From Flavobacterium sp. N1994 (lineage in GTDB: Bacteria; Bacteroidota; Bacteroidia; Flavobacteriales; Flavobacteriaceae): a stretch of DNA of 64,000 bases. The notes beneath the pieces were generated by a model. It saw only the letters and a program-made list of their open reading frames with translations, was not told the origin of the DNA and did no database searches. The stretch covers positions 1,550,001-1,614,000 of the forward strand of contig NZ_CP109999.1 in NCBI RefSeq assembly GCF_025947145.1, given 5' to 3'. Of the stretch, positions 21,197-30,448 are shown piece after piece. Position 1 is the stretch's first letter. Every line of letters begins with the position of its first letter. A program made the position numbers and the translations under genes.

Positions 21197-21206
21197 TGCA
21201 TTCTTT

Positions 21207-24200
21207 TTATTCTTCTAATCTGATGTCTAATCCAAGACCTTTCAATTCATGCATCAATACATTGAATGATTCTGGTAATCCTGGCTCTGGCATTGACTCT
21301 CCCTTAACGATAGCTTCGTAAGTTTTAGCTCTACCAATAACGTCATCCGATTTAACAGTCAAAATTTCTCTAAGCGTACTTGATGCTCCATAAGCTTCAA
21401 GTGCCCAAACCTCCATTTCTCCAAAACGCTGACCTCCAAATTGAGCTTTACCACCCAATGGTTGTTGTGTAATAAGAGAGTATGGACCAATAGAACGTGC
21501 GTGCATTTTATCATCAACCATATGTCCAAGTTTCAACATATAGATAACTCCAACAGTTGCTGGTTGATGGAAACGCTCTCCAGTTCCACCATCATACAAA
21601 TAAGTATGACCAAAACGTGGAATGCCTGCTTCATCAGTAAATTCATTGATTTGATCTAAAGTTGCTCCGTCAAAAATTGGTGTAGCAAATTTTCTACCCA
21701 AGTTCATTCCAGCCCAACCTAAAACCGTTTCATAAATCTGTCCGATGTTCATACGAGAAGGTACACCCAATGGATTCAATACGATATCAACTGGAGTTCC
21801 GTCTTCTAAGAATGGCATGTCTTCATGACGAACGATACGGGCCACAATACCTTTGTTTCCGTGACGTCCCGCCATTTTATCTCCCACTTTCAGTTTACGT
21901 TTCTTAGCGATATAAACTTTAGCCAGTTTCAAGATACCAGCAGGTAATTCATCTCCAACAGTGATAGTGAATTTCTCTCTTCTTAAAGCACCTTGTAAAT
22001 CATTTAATTTGATTTTGTAGTTGTGAATTAAGTCATTTACTAAATTGTTTGACTCGTCATCAGCAACCCATTGTCCTTTGGTTAAGTGAGCGAAATCTTC
22101 TACGGCGTGTAGCATTTTTTGGGTGTATTTTTTACCTTTTGGTAAAACTTCTTCACCCAAATCATTCATTACACCTTGAGATGTTTTTCCGTTTACAATA
22201 GTGAAAAGTTTCTCTACTAATTTCTCTTTTAAATCGACAAATTTGGTTTCGAATTCCATTTCTAAAGCCGTCAAATCGTCTTTATCTTTGGTTCTTTTCT
22301 TTTTATCTTTTACCGCTCTTGCGAATAATTTTTTATCTAAAACCACACCGTGTAATGATGGAGAAGCTTTTAATGAAGCATCTTTTACATCACCAGCTTT
22401 GTCCCCGAAGATGGCACGAAGCAATTTCTCTTCTGGAGTAGGATCTGATTCTCCTTTTGGTGTAATTTTTCCGATTAGAATGTCGCCAGGTTTTACTTCG
22501 GCACCAATTCTAATCATTCCATTTTCATCTAAATCTTTTGTTGCTTCTTCAGAAACGTTAGGAATGTCATTAGTCAACTCTTCGTTACCTAATTTAGTAT
22601 CTCTAACTTCCAAAGAATAATCATCAACGTGGATAGAAGTGAAAATATCATCACGAACCACTTTTTCAGAAATCACAATCGCATCCTCGAAGTTATACCC
22701 TTTCCAAGGCATAAAAGCAACTTTAAGGTTTCTACCTAAAGCTAACTCTCCGTTTTGCGTTGCATATCCTTCACAAAGTACTTGTCCCAATTTCACTCTG
22801 TCCCCTTTTCTTACGATAGGTTTCAAGTTGATAGACGTACTTTGATTCGTTTTTCTAAATTTGATTAATTGGTATGTTTTTTCATCTGGGTCAAAACTTA
22901 CCATTCTTTCGGCTTCCGTTCTGTCGTATTTGATGGTAATCATGTTAGCATCAACATATTCAACAGTTCCATCTCCTTCAGCATTAATCAATACTCTTGA
23001 ATCAGAAGCTACTTGTTGCTCTAAACCAGTTCCAACGATTGGTGCTTCAGGACGTAACAATGGTACAGCCTGACGCATCATGTTGGATCCCATCAACGCA
23101 CGGTTCGCATCATCATGTTCCAAGAAAGGAATTAACGAAGCTGAAATCGAGGCAATTTGATTAGGCGCAACATCTGTGAAATGAACTTGATTAGGATCAA
23201 CTACTGGGAAATCACCTTCTTCACGGGCAATAACTTTATCAGCAGTAATTTTCCCTTTAGCATCCATTTCAATGTTTGCTTGAGCAATCATTTTTCCTTC
23301 TTCTTCTTCAGCGCTTAAGTAAATTGGTTCAGAAGTTAAATCAACCACACCATTAGTTACTTTACGATAAGGCGTTTCGATGAATCCCATTCCGTTTACT
23401 TTAGCATAAACACCAAGTGACGAAATCAATCCAATATTTGGTCCCTCAGGAGTTTCAATTGGGCAAAGTCTTCCGTAGTGCGTATAGTGAACGTCACGTA
23501 CCTCAAATCCTGCTCTTTCTCTTGAAAGTCCACCTGGTCCTAATGCTGATAATCTTCTTTTGTGCGTAATCTCAGCTAATGGATTCGTTTGATCCATAAA
23601 TTGAGACAACTGGTTAGTACCAAAGAAAGAGTTGATAACCGATGATAATGTTTTGGCATTAATCAAATCAATTGGTGTAAACACCTCGTTATCTCTAACG
23701 TTCATTCTCTCACGAATAGTACGAGCCATACGCGCTAAACCAACACCGAATTGTTGAGACAATTGTTCACCAACTGTTCTAACACGACGGTTTGATAAGT
23801 GATCGATATCATCAATATCCGCTTTCGCGTTTATTAATTCAATCAAATATTTTACGATGGTAATGATATCTTCTTTAGTAAGCACTTGCTTTTCCATTGG
23901 GATATCCAAACCAAGCTTTTTGTTCATTCTGTAACGACCTACTTCACCTAAGTTGTAACGTTGGTCAGAGAAGAACAATTTATCTATAATACCACGAGCC
24001 GTTTCTTCATCAGGCGGTTCTGCATTACGCAATTGTCTGTAAATATGCTCAACGGCTTCTTTTTCAGAATTGGTTGGATCTTTTTGTAACGTGTTGTGGA
24101 TGATAGCATAATCACCTTGATTAGCATCTTCTTTATGTAACAAAATAGATTTAACGTTAGAATCAATGATTTCTTCCACATTATCTTTGTCGATAATGGT

Positions 24201-25019
24201 ATCTCTATCAAGGATAATCTCGTTACGTTCGATAGAAACTACCTCGCCAGTATCCTCATCCACGAAATCTTCGTGCCAAGTATTCAATACTCTCGCAGCT
24301 AATTTTCTACCAATATATTTTTTAAGACCTGTTTTAGATACTTTAATTTCTTCAGCAAGGTCGAAGATCTCAAGAATGTCCTTATCTCTTTCGAAACCGA
24401 TAGCACGGAATAAAGTAGTTACAGGTAATTTTTTCTTTCTATCGATATAAGCATACATAACGCTGTTGATATCGGTAGCAAATTCAATCCATGATCCTTT
24501 GAAAGGAATAACTCTGGCAGAGTATAACTTAGTACCATTAGCATGGAAAGACTGACCAAAGAAAACGCCAGGGGAACGGTGCAATTGAGAAACTACTACA
24601 CGCTCAGCACCATTGATTACGAAAGTACCGCTTGGTGTCATGTAAGGAATAGTTCCTAAATAAACATCCTGAACGATAGTTTCAAAATCCTCGTGCTCTG
24701 GATCAGTACAATAAAGTTTTAGACGTGCTTTCAAAGGCACGCTATATGTTAAACCTCTTTCGATACACTCTTGAATAGTATAACGAGGTGGGTCAACAAA
24801 ATAATCTAAGAATTCCAATACAAATTGGTTTCTTGTATCAGTAATTGGAAAGTTTTCCATGAAGGTGTTGTACAACCCTTCGTTGCCTCTCTCGTCTGAT
24901 TTCGTTTCCAATTGGAAGAAATCTTGAAAAGATTTTACCTGAACATCAAGAAAATCCGGATATTGAGGTATGTTTTTAGTAGAGGCGAAATTCAATCTTT
25001 CAGTCTGATTTGTTATCAT
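21207..25019 (-). CDS. rpoB: DNA-directed RNA polymerase subunit beta
   Basis: The 1270-residue beta subunit begins [12 protein letters not shown] at the ATG at 25019; the TTG just upstream is not needed. Characteristic segments are visible: the rifampicin-site region with [27 protein letters not shown], the [13 protein letters not shown] stretch, the catalytic-core [12 protein letters not shown] and the C-terminal [14 protein letters not shown]. Residues about 920-1030 include a Lys-rich lineage-specific insertion ([13 protein letters not shown]). It pairs with beta' in core RNA polymerase. It follows rplL by 250 bp, with a terminator-like hairpin between them. Confidence 0.99.
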   Translation of the reverse strand: MITNQTERLNFASTKNIPQYPDFLDVQVKSFQDFFQLETKSDERGNEGLYNTFMENFPITDTRNQFVLEFLDYFVDPPRYTIQECIERGLTYSVPLKARLKLYCTDPEHEDFETIVQDVYLGTIPYMTPSGTFVINGAERVVVSQLHRSPGVFFGQSFHANGTKLYSARVIPFKGSWIEFATDINSVMYAYIDRKKKLPVTTLFRAIGFERDKDILEIFDLAEEIKVSKTGLKKYIGRKLAARVLNTWHEDFVDEDTGEVVSIERNEIILDRDTIIDKDNVEEIIDSNVKSILLHKEDANQGDYAIIHNTLQKDPTNSEKEAVEHIYRQLRNAEPPDEETARGIIDKLFFSDQRYNLGEVGRYRMNKKLGLDIPMEKQVLTKEDIITIVKYLIELINAKADIDDIDHLSNRRVRTVGEQLSQQFGVGLARMARTIRERMNVRDNEVFTPIDLINAKTLSSVINSFFGTNQLSQFMDQTNPLAEITHKRRLSALGPGGLSRERAGFEVRDVHYTHYGRLCPIETPEGPNIGLISSLGVYAKVNGMGFIETPYRKVTNGVVDLTSEPIYLSAEEEEGKMIAQANIEMDAKGKITADKVIAREEGDFPVVDPNQVHFTDVAPNQIASISASLIPFLEHDDANRALMGSNMMRQAVPLLRPEAPIVGTGLEQQVASDSRVLINAEGDGTVEYVDANMITIKYDRTEAERMVSFDPDEKTYQLIKFRKTNQSTSINLKPIVRKGDRVKLGQVLCEGYATQNGELALGRNLKVAFMPWKGYNFEDAIVISEKVVRDDIFTSIHVDDYSLEVRDTKLGNEELTNDIPNVSEEATKDLDENGMIRIGAEVKPGDILIGKITPKGESDPTPEEKLLRAIFGDKAGDVKDASLKASPSLHGVVLDKKLFARAVKDKKKRTKDKDDLTALEMEFETKFVDLKEKLVEKLFTIVNGKTSQGVMNDLGEEVLPKGKKYTQKMLHAVEDFAHLTKGQWVADDESNNLVNDLIHNYKIKLNDLQGALRREKFTITVGDELPAGILKLAKVYIAKKRKLKVGDKMAGRHGNKGIVARIVRHEDMPFLEDGTPVDIVLNPLGVPSRMNIGQIYETVLGWAGMNLGRKFATPIFDGATLDQINEFTDEAGIPRFGHTYLYDGGTGERFHQPATVGVIYMLKLGHMVDDKMHARSIGPYSLITQQPLGGKAQFGGQRFGEMEVWALEAYGASSTLREILTVKSDDVIGRAKTYEAIVKGESMPEPGLPESFNVLMHELKGLGLDIRLEE

Positions 25020-25024
25020 CAATG

Positions 25025-25038
25025 ATCAAAATTTTGAT
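25025..25038. repeat. 14-bp perfect palindrome just before rpoB
   Basis: ATCAAAATTTTGAT lies 5 bp upstream of the rpoB ATG. It is self-complementary and could be an operator or a small RNA hairpin, but a palindrome of A/T bases is easily found by chance in this DNA. Confidence 0.3.
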
Positions 25039-25210
25039 TAAAAAAAAGTAATTTTTTGTGTAGAAACACTAAGTAATCCATACTTTCTTTTTTGTAACCG
25101 ATACATCTTTAAAAATAAACCAAGTTCGCTCATTTTCTTTCTTCGTTATCGATCAAAAAATTTTCGTACTAACAATAAAACTGGATATAATTTTATTATA
25201 CGAAAAATGG

Positions 25211-25245
25211 TTTAGGCCCTTGGACGCATTTGTCCAAGGCCTAAA
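25211..25245 (-). promoter_or_regulatory. Terminator-like attenuator hairpin between rplL and rpoB
   Basis: A G+C-rich stem, TTTAGGCC.CTTGGAC paired with GTCCAAG.GCCTAAA with a single bulged base and the loop GCATTT, lies 25 bp after the rplL stop. On the minus strand it is followed by CCATTTTTCG, a short T-run. This is the place where E. coli has an attenuator and RNase III site that lower rpoBC relative to the ribosomal proteins. The sequence supports a partial terminator; that function is inferred by analogy. The remainder of the 250-bp gap (25,039-25,210) shows nothing else clear. Confidence 0.7.
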
Positions 25246-25269
25246 CCTAGTTCTAAAACTGGTGTTGGA

Positions 25270-25644
25270 TTATTTTAACTCAACAACAGCTCCAGCTTCT
25301 TCTAAAGATTTTTTCAAACCTTCAGCTTCAGCTTTAGTAACTCCTTCTTTGATGTTAGATGGTGCACCGTCAACTAAATCTTTAGCTTCTTTCAAGCCAA
25401 GACCAGTTAATTCTTTAACCGCTTTTACAACAGCTAATTTAGAAGCACCAGCTTCTTTAAGTACTACAGTGAATTCTGTTTGCTCTTCAGCAGCTTCACC
25501 ACCACCAGCACCACCAGCAGCAACTACAACAGCTGCAGCAGCTGGTTCGATACCATACTCATCTTTTAATATTGTAGCTAAATCATTAACTTCTTTTACT
25601 GTTAAGTTAACTAATTGTTCTGCGAATTGTTTCAAATCTGCCAT
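25270..25644 (-). CDS. rplL: 50S ribosomal protein L7/L12 (bL12)
   Basis: The 124-residue stalk protein has an N-terminal dimerisation helix ([19 protein letters not shown]), an Ala/Gly-rich hinge at about 32-52 and the C-terminal factor-binding domain ([23 protein letters not shown]). It binds as dimers to L10 and recruits elongation factors such as the EF-Tu encoded nearby. It follows rplJ by 52 bp and ends before the attenuator-like hairpin, matching the usual need for more L7/L12 than RNA polymerase. Confidence 0.98.
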   Translation of the reverse strand: MADLKQFAEQLVNLTVKEVNDLATILKDEYGIEPAAAAVVVAAGGAGGGEAAEEQTEFTVVLKEAGASKLAVVKAVKELTGLGLKEAKDLVDGAPSNIKEGVTKAEAEGLKKSLEEAGAVVELK

Positions 25645-25696
25645 TTTTTCTATCGTTTAAAATGTTCTTTAATTATTATTTTTTAGTGTGCTCTAA

Positions 25697-26197
25697 TTAT
25701 TCTGCTGCTTCACCTTTTTGCTCTGCATTGTTTAACAATGCTGCAATAACACGTTTAGCAGGAGATTGAAGTAATCCAATGATTTCTCCAATAACTTCTT
25801 CTTTTGATTTCAATGAAGCTAAACTGTCTAAAAGGTTATCTCCGATGTAAATTTCACCGTTGATATAAGCTCCTTTAAAAGCTGGTTTGTCAGATTTTTT
25901 TCTGAAATCTTTAATGATTTTTGCAGGTGAGTTAGCAATATCTGAAATAAAAATGGAAGAGTTTCCTTTTAACACAGATGATAAATCACCATAATCATTT
26001 GCCGAAGCTTCCATTGCTTTTTCAAGCAAAGTATTTTTAACTACTTCTAATTTGATTCCTGCTTTAAAACAAGCTCTTCTTAAATTTGAAGTTGTTTCAG
26101 CATCTAATCCAGAAGTGTCAGCAATATAAACTATATTACTATCCGCCAACTTTGCAGTTAAATCTTCTATCGCGATTGATTTTTCTTCTCTTGTCAT
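25697..26197 (-). CDS. rplJ: 50S ribosomal protein L10 (uL10)
   Basis: The 166-residue protein begins MTREEKSIAIEDLTAKLADS and contains the family's LR...FK.GI.LEVVKNTLL segment. L10 forms the base of the ribosomal stalk and carries L7/L12 dimers on its C-terminal helix. Only 23 bp separate it from rplA, so there is no room for the long L10-binding leader found upstream of rplJ in some bacteria; any autoregulatory site would have to be elsewhere in the transcript. Confidence 0.98.
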   Translation of the reverse strand: MTREEKSIAIEDLTAKLADSNIVYIADTSGLDAETTSNLRRACFKAGIKLEVVKNTLLEKAMEASANDYGDLSSVLKGNSSIFISDIANSPAKIIKDFRKKSDKPAFKGAYINGEIYIGDNLLDSLASLKSKEEVIGEIIGLLQSPAKRVIAALLNNAEQKGEAAE

Positions 26198-26220
26198 AAT
26201 AAAATTTGTTTAACTACCAA

Positions 26221-26910
26221 TTATACTGCTTTAGGATCTAAAGCAATAGCAGGACTCATAGTACTTGACAAGTGAATAGACTTGATGTAAGTACCTTTAG
26301 CTGCAGTTGGTTTTAATTTAAGTAATGTTTGAATAATTTCGTGAGCGTTATCTACAAGTTTATCAGCTTCGAAAGAGATTCTTCCGATGCCTGCATGTAC
26401 GATACCTGTTTTATCAACTTTAAAGTCGATTTTACCAGCTTTTACCTCTGCAACAGCTTTACCAATTTCCATGGTTACCGTTCCAGTTTTAGGGTTTGGC
26501 ATTAAACCTCTTGGGCCTAATACACGTCCTAATGGACCTAATTTACCCATGATAGCAGGCATAGTGATGATAACATCAACATCCGTCCAACCATCTTTAA
26601 TTTTTTGAAGGTAATCATCCAATCCTACATAGTCAGCACCAGCAGCTTTCGCTTCTGCTTCTTTATCTGGAGTAACTAAAGCTAATACTTTAGTATCTTT
26701 TCCAGTTCCATGAGGAAGGGTTACAACACCTCTTACCATTTGATTTGCTTTTCTTGGATCTACTCCTAAACGAACAGCAATGTCAACAGACTCGTCAAAT
26801 TTTGCTGAAGCAACAACTTTCAATAAAGACGAAGCGTCTTTTAAAGAATACAGTTTGTTTTTTTCAATTTTTGAAGCAGCCTCTTTTTGTTTTTTTGTCA
26901 ATTTTGCCAT
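26221..26910 (-). CDS. rplA: 50S ribosomal protein L1 (uL1)
   Basis: The 229-residue protein has the family signature IG....[13 protein letters not shown] seen here as [20 protein letters not shown]1 forms the mobile stalk at the E-site and in many bacteria represses its own operon by binding the rplK leader. It starts 8 bp after the rplK stop, in one transcript with rplK, rplJ and rplL. Confidence 0.98.
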   Translation of the reverse strand: MAKLTKKQKEAASKIEKNKLYSLKDASSLLKVVASAKFDESVDIAVRLGVDPRKANQMVRGVVTLPHGTGKDTKVLALVTPDKEAEAKAAGADYVGLDDYLQKIKDGWTDVDVIITMPAIMGKLGPLGRVLGPRGLMPNPKTGTVTMEIGKAVAEVKAGKIDFKVDKTGIVHAGIGRISFEADKLVDNAHEIIQTLLKLKPTAAKGTYIKSIHLSSTMSPAIALDPKAV

Positions 26911-26918
26911 TTCTTACC

Positions 26919-27359
26919 TTATTTTAGAGGAGAATCCCCAGTTACAGTTATACCCATAGATCTAGCTGTTCCAGCAATCATGCTCATAGCAGATTCAATT
27001 GTGAAAGCATTTAAATCAACCATCTTGTCTTCAGCGATTCCTTTAATTTGATCCCAAGTTACGTTAGCAACTTTTTTTCTGTTAGGCTCGCCTGAACCAG
27101 ATTTCAATTTAGCAGCATCCAATAATTGAATTGCAGCAGGTGGAGTTTTTACAACAAAATCGAACGATTTGTCTTTGTACACGGTAATTTGTACCGGTAA
27201 CACTTTGCCAGGTTGATCTTGTGTTCTAGCATTAAATTGCTTACAGAACTCCATGATGTTAACACCAGCAGCTCCCAGAGCAGGTCCAACCGGTGGCGAT
27301 GGGTTCGCAGCACCTCCCTTAACTTGTAGTTTAACTACTTTACTAATCTCTTTAGCCAT
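26919..27359 (-). CDS. rplK: 50S ribosomal protein L11 (uL11)
   Basis: The 146-residue protein starts [20 protein letters not shown] and has the conserved [22 protein letters not shown] stretch, here split by only conservative changes. L11 binds the GTPase-associated centre of 23S rRNA. It lies 64 bp after nusG and 8 bp before rplA. Confidence 0.98.
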   Translation of the reverse strand: MAKEISKVVKLQVKGGAANPSPPVGPALGAAGVNIMEFCKQFNARTQDQPGKVLPVQITVYKDKSFDFVVKTPPAAIQLLDAAKLKSGSGEPNRKKVANVTWDQIKGIAEDKMVDLNAFTIESAMSMIAGTARSMGITVTGDSPLK

Positions 27360-27423
27360 TGTTTTTAAAAAATTGCATCAGTCTGTGGAAGCAGACGTTT
27401 GCGGTTTATAATAGTGTAACAAA

Positions 27424-27975
27424 TTATACTTTTTCAACTTGCATAAAGCCTAACTCTAATGGAGTTTTTCTTCCGAAAATTTTAACCATTACTTCTAGCT
27501 TACGCTTTTCGTCATTTATTTTTTCAATAGTTCCGTTGAAACCGTTGAAAGGACCATCCACTACTTTTATTGTTTCACCAATATTGAATGGAATATTTTG
27601 AGTATCTGTATTTACAGCTAACTCATCTACTTTACCTAGCATTCGGTTTACCTCAGACATACGCAAAGGCACAGGATCACCCCCTTTAACTTCACCTAAG
27701 AACCCAATAACTCCAGTAATCGATTTAATAATATGTGGTATCTCACCAACCAAATTAGCTTCAATCATAACATAACCAGGAAAATAAACTTTATCCTTAG
27801 CTATCTTTTTCCCATCTCTAACTTGAACCACTTTTTCCGTTGGCACAAGCACTTGAGAGATATAATCCGACATTCCTAATCTATTGATTTCAGTTTCGAT
27901 GTAAGCTTTGACTTTGTTTTCCTGTCCGCTTACAGCTCTAACCACATACCATTTCTTCACATTATTATCTGCCAT
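27424..27975 (-). CDS. nusG: Transcription termination/antitermination factor NusG
   Basis: The 183-residue protein has the N-terminal NGN domain (KKWYVVRAVSGQENKVKAYIE, later FPGYVMIEANL) and a C-terminal KOW domain (VVDGPFNGFNGTIEKINDEK). NusG binds RNA polymerase, aids processivity and links it to Rho or to ribosomal S10. It starts 10 bp after secE, the near-universal secE-nusG arrangement. Confidence 0.98.
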   Translation of the reverse strand: MADNNVKKWYVVRAVSGQENKVKAYIETEINRLGMSDYISQVLVPTEKVVQVRDGKKIAKDKVYFPGYVMIEANLVGEIPHIIKSITGVIGFLGEVKGGDPVPLRMSEVNRMLGKVDELAVNTDTQNIPFNIGETIKVVDGPFNGFNGTIEKINDEKRKLEVMVKIFGRKTPLELGFMQVEKV

Positions 27976-27985
27976 TTGAAAAAAA

Positions 27986-28183
27986 TTATGATTTCAACCA
28001 ATTAAAAAAACCAGCGATTGATTTAGCAAAAAGCTCATCAACTCCCCATGTCAACAAAGCAAAAACTACTGAAAATACAGCCACAATAATTGTGAAACGT
28101 TGTACTTCAGCCCATTCTGGCCATGTAACATTTGTTTTTAACTCTTCAAATGCTTCTGATATATAATTAACAATTTTTGTCAT
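27986..28183 (-). CDS. secE: Preprotein translocase subunit SecE
   Basis: This 65-residue short-form SecE has an amphipathic N-terminal helix (YISEAFEELKTNVTWPEWAE) and one membrane span (FTIIVAVFSVVFALLTWGV). The TWP motif before the span is characteristic. SecE clamps SecY in the inner-membrane translocon. It lies 17 bp after tRNA-Trp and 10 bp before nusG. Confidence 0.97.
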   Translation of the reverse strand: MTKIVNYISEAFEELKTNVTWPEWAEVQRFTIIVAVFSVVFALLTWGVDELFAKSIAGFFNWLKS

Positions 28184-28200
28184 TGTACTATTATTTTTTG

Positions 28201-28271
28201 CACGGGCGGAGGGATTCGAACCCCCATCAACGGTTTTGGAGACCGCTATTCTACCCTTGAACTACGCCCGT
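28201..28271 (-). tRNA. tRNA-Trp (anticodon CCA)
   Basis: The minus strand folds into a cloverleaf: acceptor ACGGGCG / CGCCCGT, anticodon stem GCGGT / ACCGT around CTCCAAA with anticodon CCA, and T-loop TTCGAAT. The discriminator is G. No CCA tail is encoded. It sits between tuf and secE, as in many bacteria. Confidence 0.96.
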
Positions 28272-28282
28272 TGATTATTATT

Positions 28283-28317
28283 AAAAAACAGCAGAGCGCC
28301 AAAATGGCTCTCTGCTG
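28283..28317 (-). terminator. Intrinsic terminator after tuf
   Basis: The stem CAGCAGAG / CTCTGCTG, with a further CCA / TGG inside, is followed on the minus strand by six Ts. It is 20 bp after the tuf stop and 12 bp before tRNA-Trp. It would separate very high tuf transcription from the secE-nusG-ribosomal protein segment, unless partly read through. Confidence 0.8.
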
Positions 28318-28336
28318 GATTTCTATTTTAGTTAAA

Positions 28337-29524
28337 TTACTCTACGATTTCAGTAACTTGACCTGCACCAACTGTTCTACCACCTTCACGGATAGCGAAA
28401 CGTAAACCTACGTTCATTGCAATTGGGCTTAATAAAGCTACATCAATAGTTAAGTTGTCACCTGGCATTACCATCTCTACACCTGCTGGTAAAGAAATAA
28501 CTCCTGTTACGTCAGTTGTACGAACGTAAAACTGTGGACGGTAGTTATTATGGAATGGCGTGTGACGACCACCTTCTTCTTTTTTCAAGATATAAACCTC
28601 AGCTTTAAATTTAGCATGTGGTTTTACTGAACCTGGTTTAATGATAACCATACCTCTTTTGATATCAGCTTTGTCGATACCTCTTAAAAGTAATCCAACG
28701 TTATCTCCAGCTTCACCTCTGTCAAGGATTTTACGGAACATTTCAACCCCTGTGATTGTAGAAGTTAATTTGTCAGCTCCCATACCAATAATCTCAACAG
28801 GATCTCCAGTATTAGCAACTCCAGTTTCGATACGTCCTGTAGCAACAGTTCCACGACCTGTAATTGTAAATACGTCTTCAACTGGCATCAAGAATGGCTT
28901 AGCAACGTCACGTACTGGCTCTTCGATCCAGTTGTCAACAGCTTCCATCAATTCAATGATTTTTGGTACCCAAGCAGGATCGTTATTCAATCCACCTAAA
29001 GCAGAACCTTGAACTACAGGACCATTATCTCCATCATAATCATAGAAAGATAATAAATCTCTAATCTCCATTTCTACTAATTCTAATAACTCAGCATCGT
29101 CAACCATATCCACTTTATTCATGAATACAACGATTCTTGGAATACCTACTTGACGTCCTAAAAGGATGTGCTCACGTGTTTGTGGCATTGGTCCGTCAGT
29201 AGCAGCTACAACTAAGATAGCACCGTCCATTTGAGCAGCACCAGTAACCATGTTCTTAACGTAATCCGCGTGACCTGGACAGTCAACGTGTGCGTAGTGA
29301 CGGTTAGCAGTTTCATACTCAACGTGAGAAGTGTTGATAGTAATACCTCTTTCTTTTTCTTCTGGAGCGTTATCAATTTGATCAAATGATTTCGCTTGAC
29401 AGTAACCTGCATCAGACAATACTTTTGTGATTGCTGCAGTTAAAGTTGTTTTTCCGTGGTCAACGTGCCCAATTGTTCCAATGTTTAAGTGGGGCTTGTT
29501 ACGGTTAAAATTTTCTTTTGCCAT
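28337..29524 (-). CDS. tuf: Elongation factor Tu
   Basis: The 395-residue GTPase delivers aminoacyl-tRNA to the ribosome. All G-motifs are present: [10 protein letters not shown] (P-loop, about residues 18-27), the switch II motif [12 protein letters not shown], and SALGG. The C-terminal domains 2 and 3 are complete, ending [11 protein letters not shown]. Upstream are three tRNA genes in the same direction, so tuf is probably co-transcribed with them from the promoter at about 30,058-30,087. The A/T-rich 61-bp leader shows no Shine-Dalgarno sequence, as is normal in this phylum. Confidence 0.99.
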   Translation of the reverse strand: MAKENFNRNKPHLNIGTIGHVDHGKTTLTAAITKVLSDAGYCQAKSFDQIDNAPEEKERGITINTSHVEYETANRHYAHVDCPGHADYVKNMVTGAAQMDGAILVVAATDGPMPQTREHILLGRQVGIPRIVVFMNKVDMVDDAELLELVEMEIRDLLSFYDYDGDNGPVVQGSALGGLNNDPAWVPKIIELMEAVDNWIEEPVRDVAKPFLMPVEDVFTITGRGTVATGRIETGVANTGDPVEIIGMGADKLTSTITGVEMFRKILDRGEAGDNVGLLLRGIDKADIKRGMVIIKPGSVKPHAKFKAEVYILKKEEGGRHTPFHNNYRPQFYVRTTDVTGVISLPAGVEMVMPGDNLTIDVALLSPIAMNVGLRFAIREGGRTVGAGQVTEIVE

Positions 29525-29585
29525 TTTAATTAATTTTAAACTTAGTTATATATATTTATTAGTGTTCAATTTTCAATTTAATTTG

Positions 29586-29657
29586 AGCCAACTACGGGAA
29601 TTGAACCCGTGACCTCTTCCTTACCAAGGAAGCACTCTACCCCTGAGCTAAGTCGGC
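29586..29657 (-). tRNA. tRNA-Thr (anticodon GGT)
   Basis: Acceptor GCCGACT / AGTTGGC (one G-T pair), anticodon arm CTTCC-TTGGTAA-GGAAG with anticodon GGT, and T-arm ACGGG-TTCAATT-CCCGT. Discriminator T; no encoded CCA. Confidence 0.96.
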
Positions 29658-29838
29658 TTGTGCCTAGTCCAGAAGTTAGATTTTAGAATTCAGAAAAACC
29701 AAATTCTTATTTCTAAATTCCAATCTTTGGATTACCAACCTTAGGATGATGATCCTGATAAGACGTTGCCTTATCTAAGGTTTTTAAAATTTATTTTCTC
29801 TAAAGCAAGCTTTCAGAAAAAACCTTTTAAAAATCTTG
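29658..29838. other. Spacer between tRNA-Thr(GGT) and tRNA-Tyr
   Basis: These 181 bp are wide for a tRNA cluster. I see short imperfect repeats around AAGGTTTTTAAAA and CCTTAGGATGATGATCCTGATAAG but no tRNA cloverleaf, gene or clear promoter. Confidence 0.5.
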
Positions 29839-29919
29839 TGGGGAGAGCAGGATTCGAACCTGCGAAGTTCACACAGCAGATTTACAGTCTGCCCTCGTTG
29901 GCCGCTTGAGTATCTCCCC
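29839..29919 (-). tRNA. tRNA-Tyr (anticodon GTA)
   Basis: A class II tRNA with a long variable arm: acceptor GGGGAGA / TCTCCCC, anticodon stem GCAGA / TCTGC around CTGTAAA with anticodon GTA, and T-arm GCAGG-TTCGAAT-CCTGC. Discriminator A; no encoded CCA. Confidence 0.96.
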
Positions 29920-29945
29920 AACTTCTTTTATTTATGCCTAAATTG

Positions 29946-30019
29946 AGCCGGCGGAGGGACTCGAACCCACGACCTGCTGATTACAAATCAGCTGCTCTAG
30001 CCAACTGAGCTACGCTGGC
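29946..30019 (-). tRNA. tRNA-Thr (anticodon TGT)
   Basis: Acceptor GCCAGCG / CGCCGGC (one G-T or mismatch position), anticodon arm GCTGA-TTTGTAA-TCAGC with anticodon TGT, and T-arm GTGGG-TTCGAGT-CCCTC. Discriminator T; no encoded CCA. It is the first gene after the promoter at 30,058-30,087. Confidence 0.95.
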
Positions 30020-30028
30020 AATATCAAT

Positions 30029-30056
30029 AAAAAAAGTCCGCTATTTCTAACGGACT
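30029..30056 (-). terminator. Terminator of hpf, overlapping the tRNA promoter start
   Basis: AGTCCG / CGGACT, with two further A-T pairs towards a short loop, is followed on the minus strand by seven Ts. It lies 54 bp after the hpf stop. The adjacent promoter is predicted to start transcription inside the first arm, so tRNA transcripts would lack the full stem. Confidence 0.7.
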
Positions 30057-30057
30057 G

Positions 30058-30087
30058 CAAATGTATGGATTTTATCTTTTAATCAAA
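30058..30087 (-). promoter_or_regulatory. Promoter of the tRNA-tuf operon
   Basis: The minus strand has TTTG (30,087-30,084), 18 bp, then TACATTTG (30,065-30,058), a close match to the Bacteroidetes housekeeping promoter TTTG-N-TAnnTTTG. Predicted start is about 30,051-30,054, roughly 33 nt before tRNA-Thr(TGT). Confidence 0.75.
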
Positions 30088-30110
30088 ACATTTTTAGAAA
30101 AATTTTTACC

Positions 30111-30413
30111 TTATATATGTGTTCTGATTTTTTCCTTTCTTTTTAACAATAATCTTTCTAAAGATTCTGCTGATAACTCTACTGCTTCCTCAAATGTTTT
30201 ACACTGTTTTTTTACCATAAAGTCATCTCCAGGAACATGAATTTTAACCTCTACGATTTTATTTTCTTTTTCACTTGTCTTTTCTACCTTCAAAAAAACA
30301 TCCGACGAGACAACTTTATCATAAAATTTTTCAAGTTTTCCTAATCGTTCATTGATAAAATCAACCAGTTTTTTATCGACAGCGAAATTTACTGCATTAA
30401 CATTTATCTTCAT
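30111..30413 (-). CDS. hpf: Ribosome hibernation-promoting factor (HPF/RaiA family, short form)
   Basis: The 100-residue protein starts MKINVNAVNFAVDKKLVDFI and aligns along its length with short HPF (about 95 residues in E. coli), including KLEKFYDKV and FLKVEKT. HPF binds the small subunit's A/P-site region and makes inactive ribosome dimers or silences ribosomes in stationary phase. The ATG at 30413 is chosen because it gives the family's usual N-terminus. An alternative ATG at 30449 overlaps the xerC stop by one base and would add 12 residues, which could indicate coupling. The long C-terminal dimerisation domain of long HPF is absent. Confidence 0.92.
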   Translation of the reverse strand: MKINVNAVNFAVDKKLVDFINERLGKLEKFYDKVVSSDVFLKVEKTSEKENKIVEVKIHVPGDDFMVKKQCKTFEEAVELSAESLERLLLKRKEKIRTHI

Positions 30414-30448
30414 AATCAAATTTTTATTGGTTAAACATTTGAGAATCA

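Noticed and set aside
22201..22620. 139-residue plus-strand frame inside rpoB
   Set aside because: It is antisense to the conserved beta subunit with no independent signals.
25220..25660. 146-residue plus-strand frame across rplL
   Set aside because: It is the antisense of L7/L12, whose Ala/Glu/Lys-rich codons read as a Ser/Ala-rich frame on the other strand.
28641..29012. 123-residue plus-strand frame inside tuf
   Set aside because: It is antisense to a complete, conserved EF-Tu gene.
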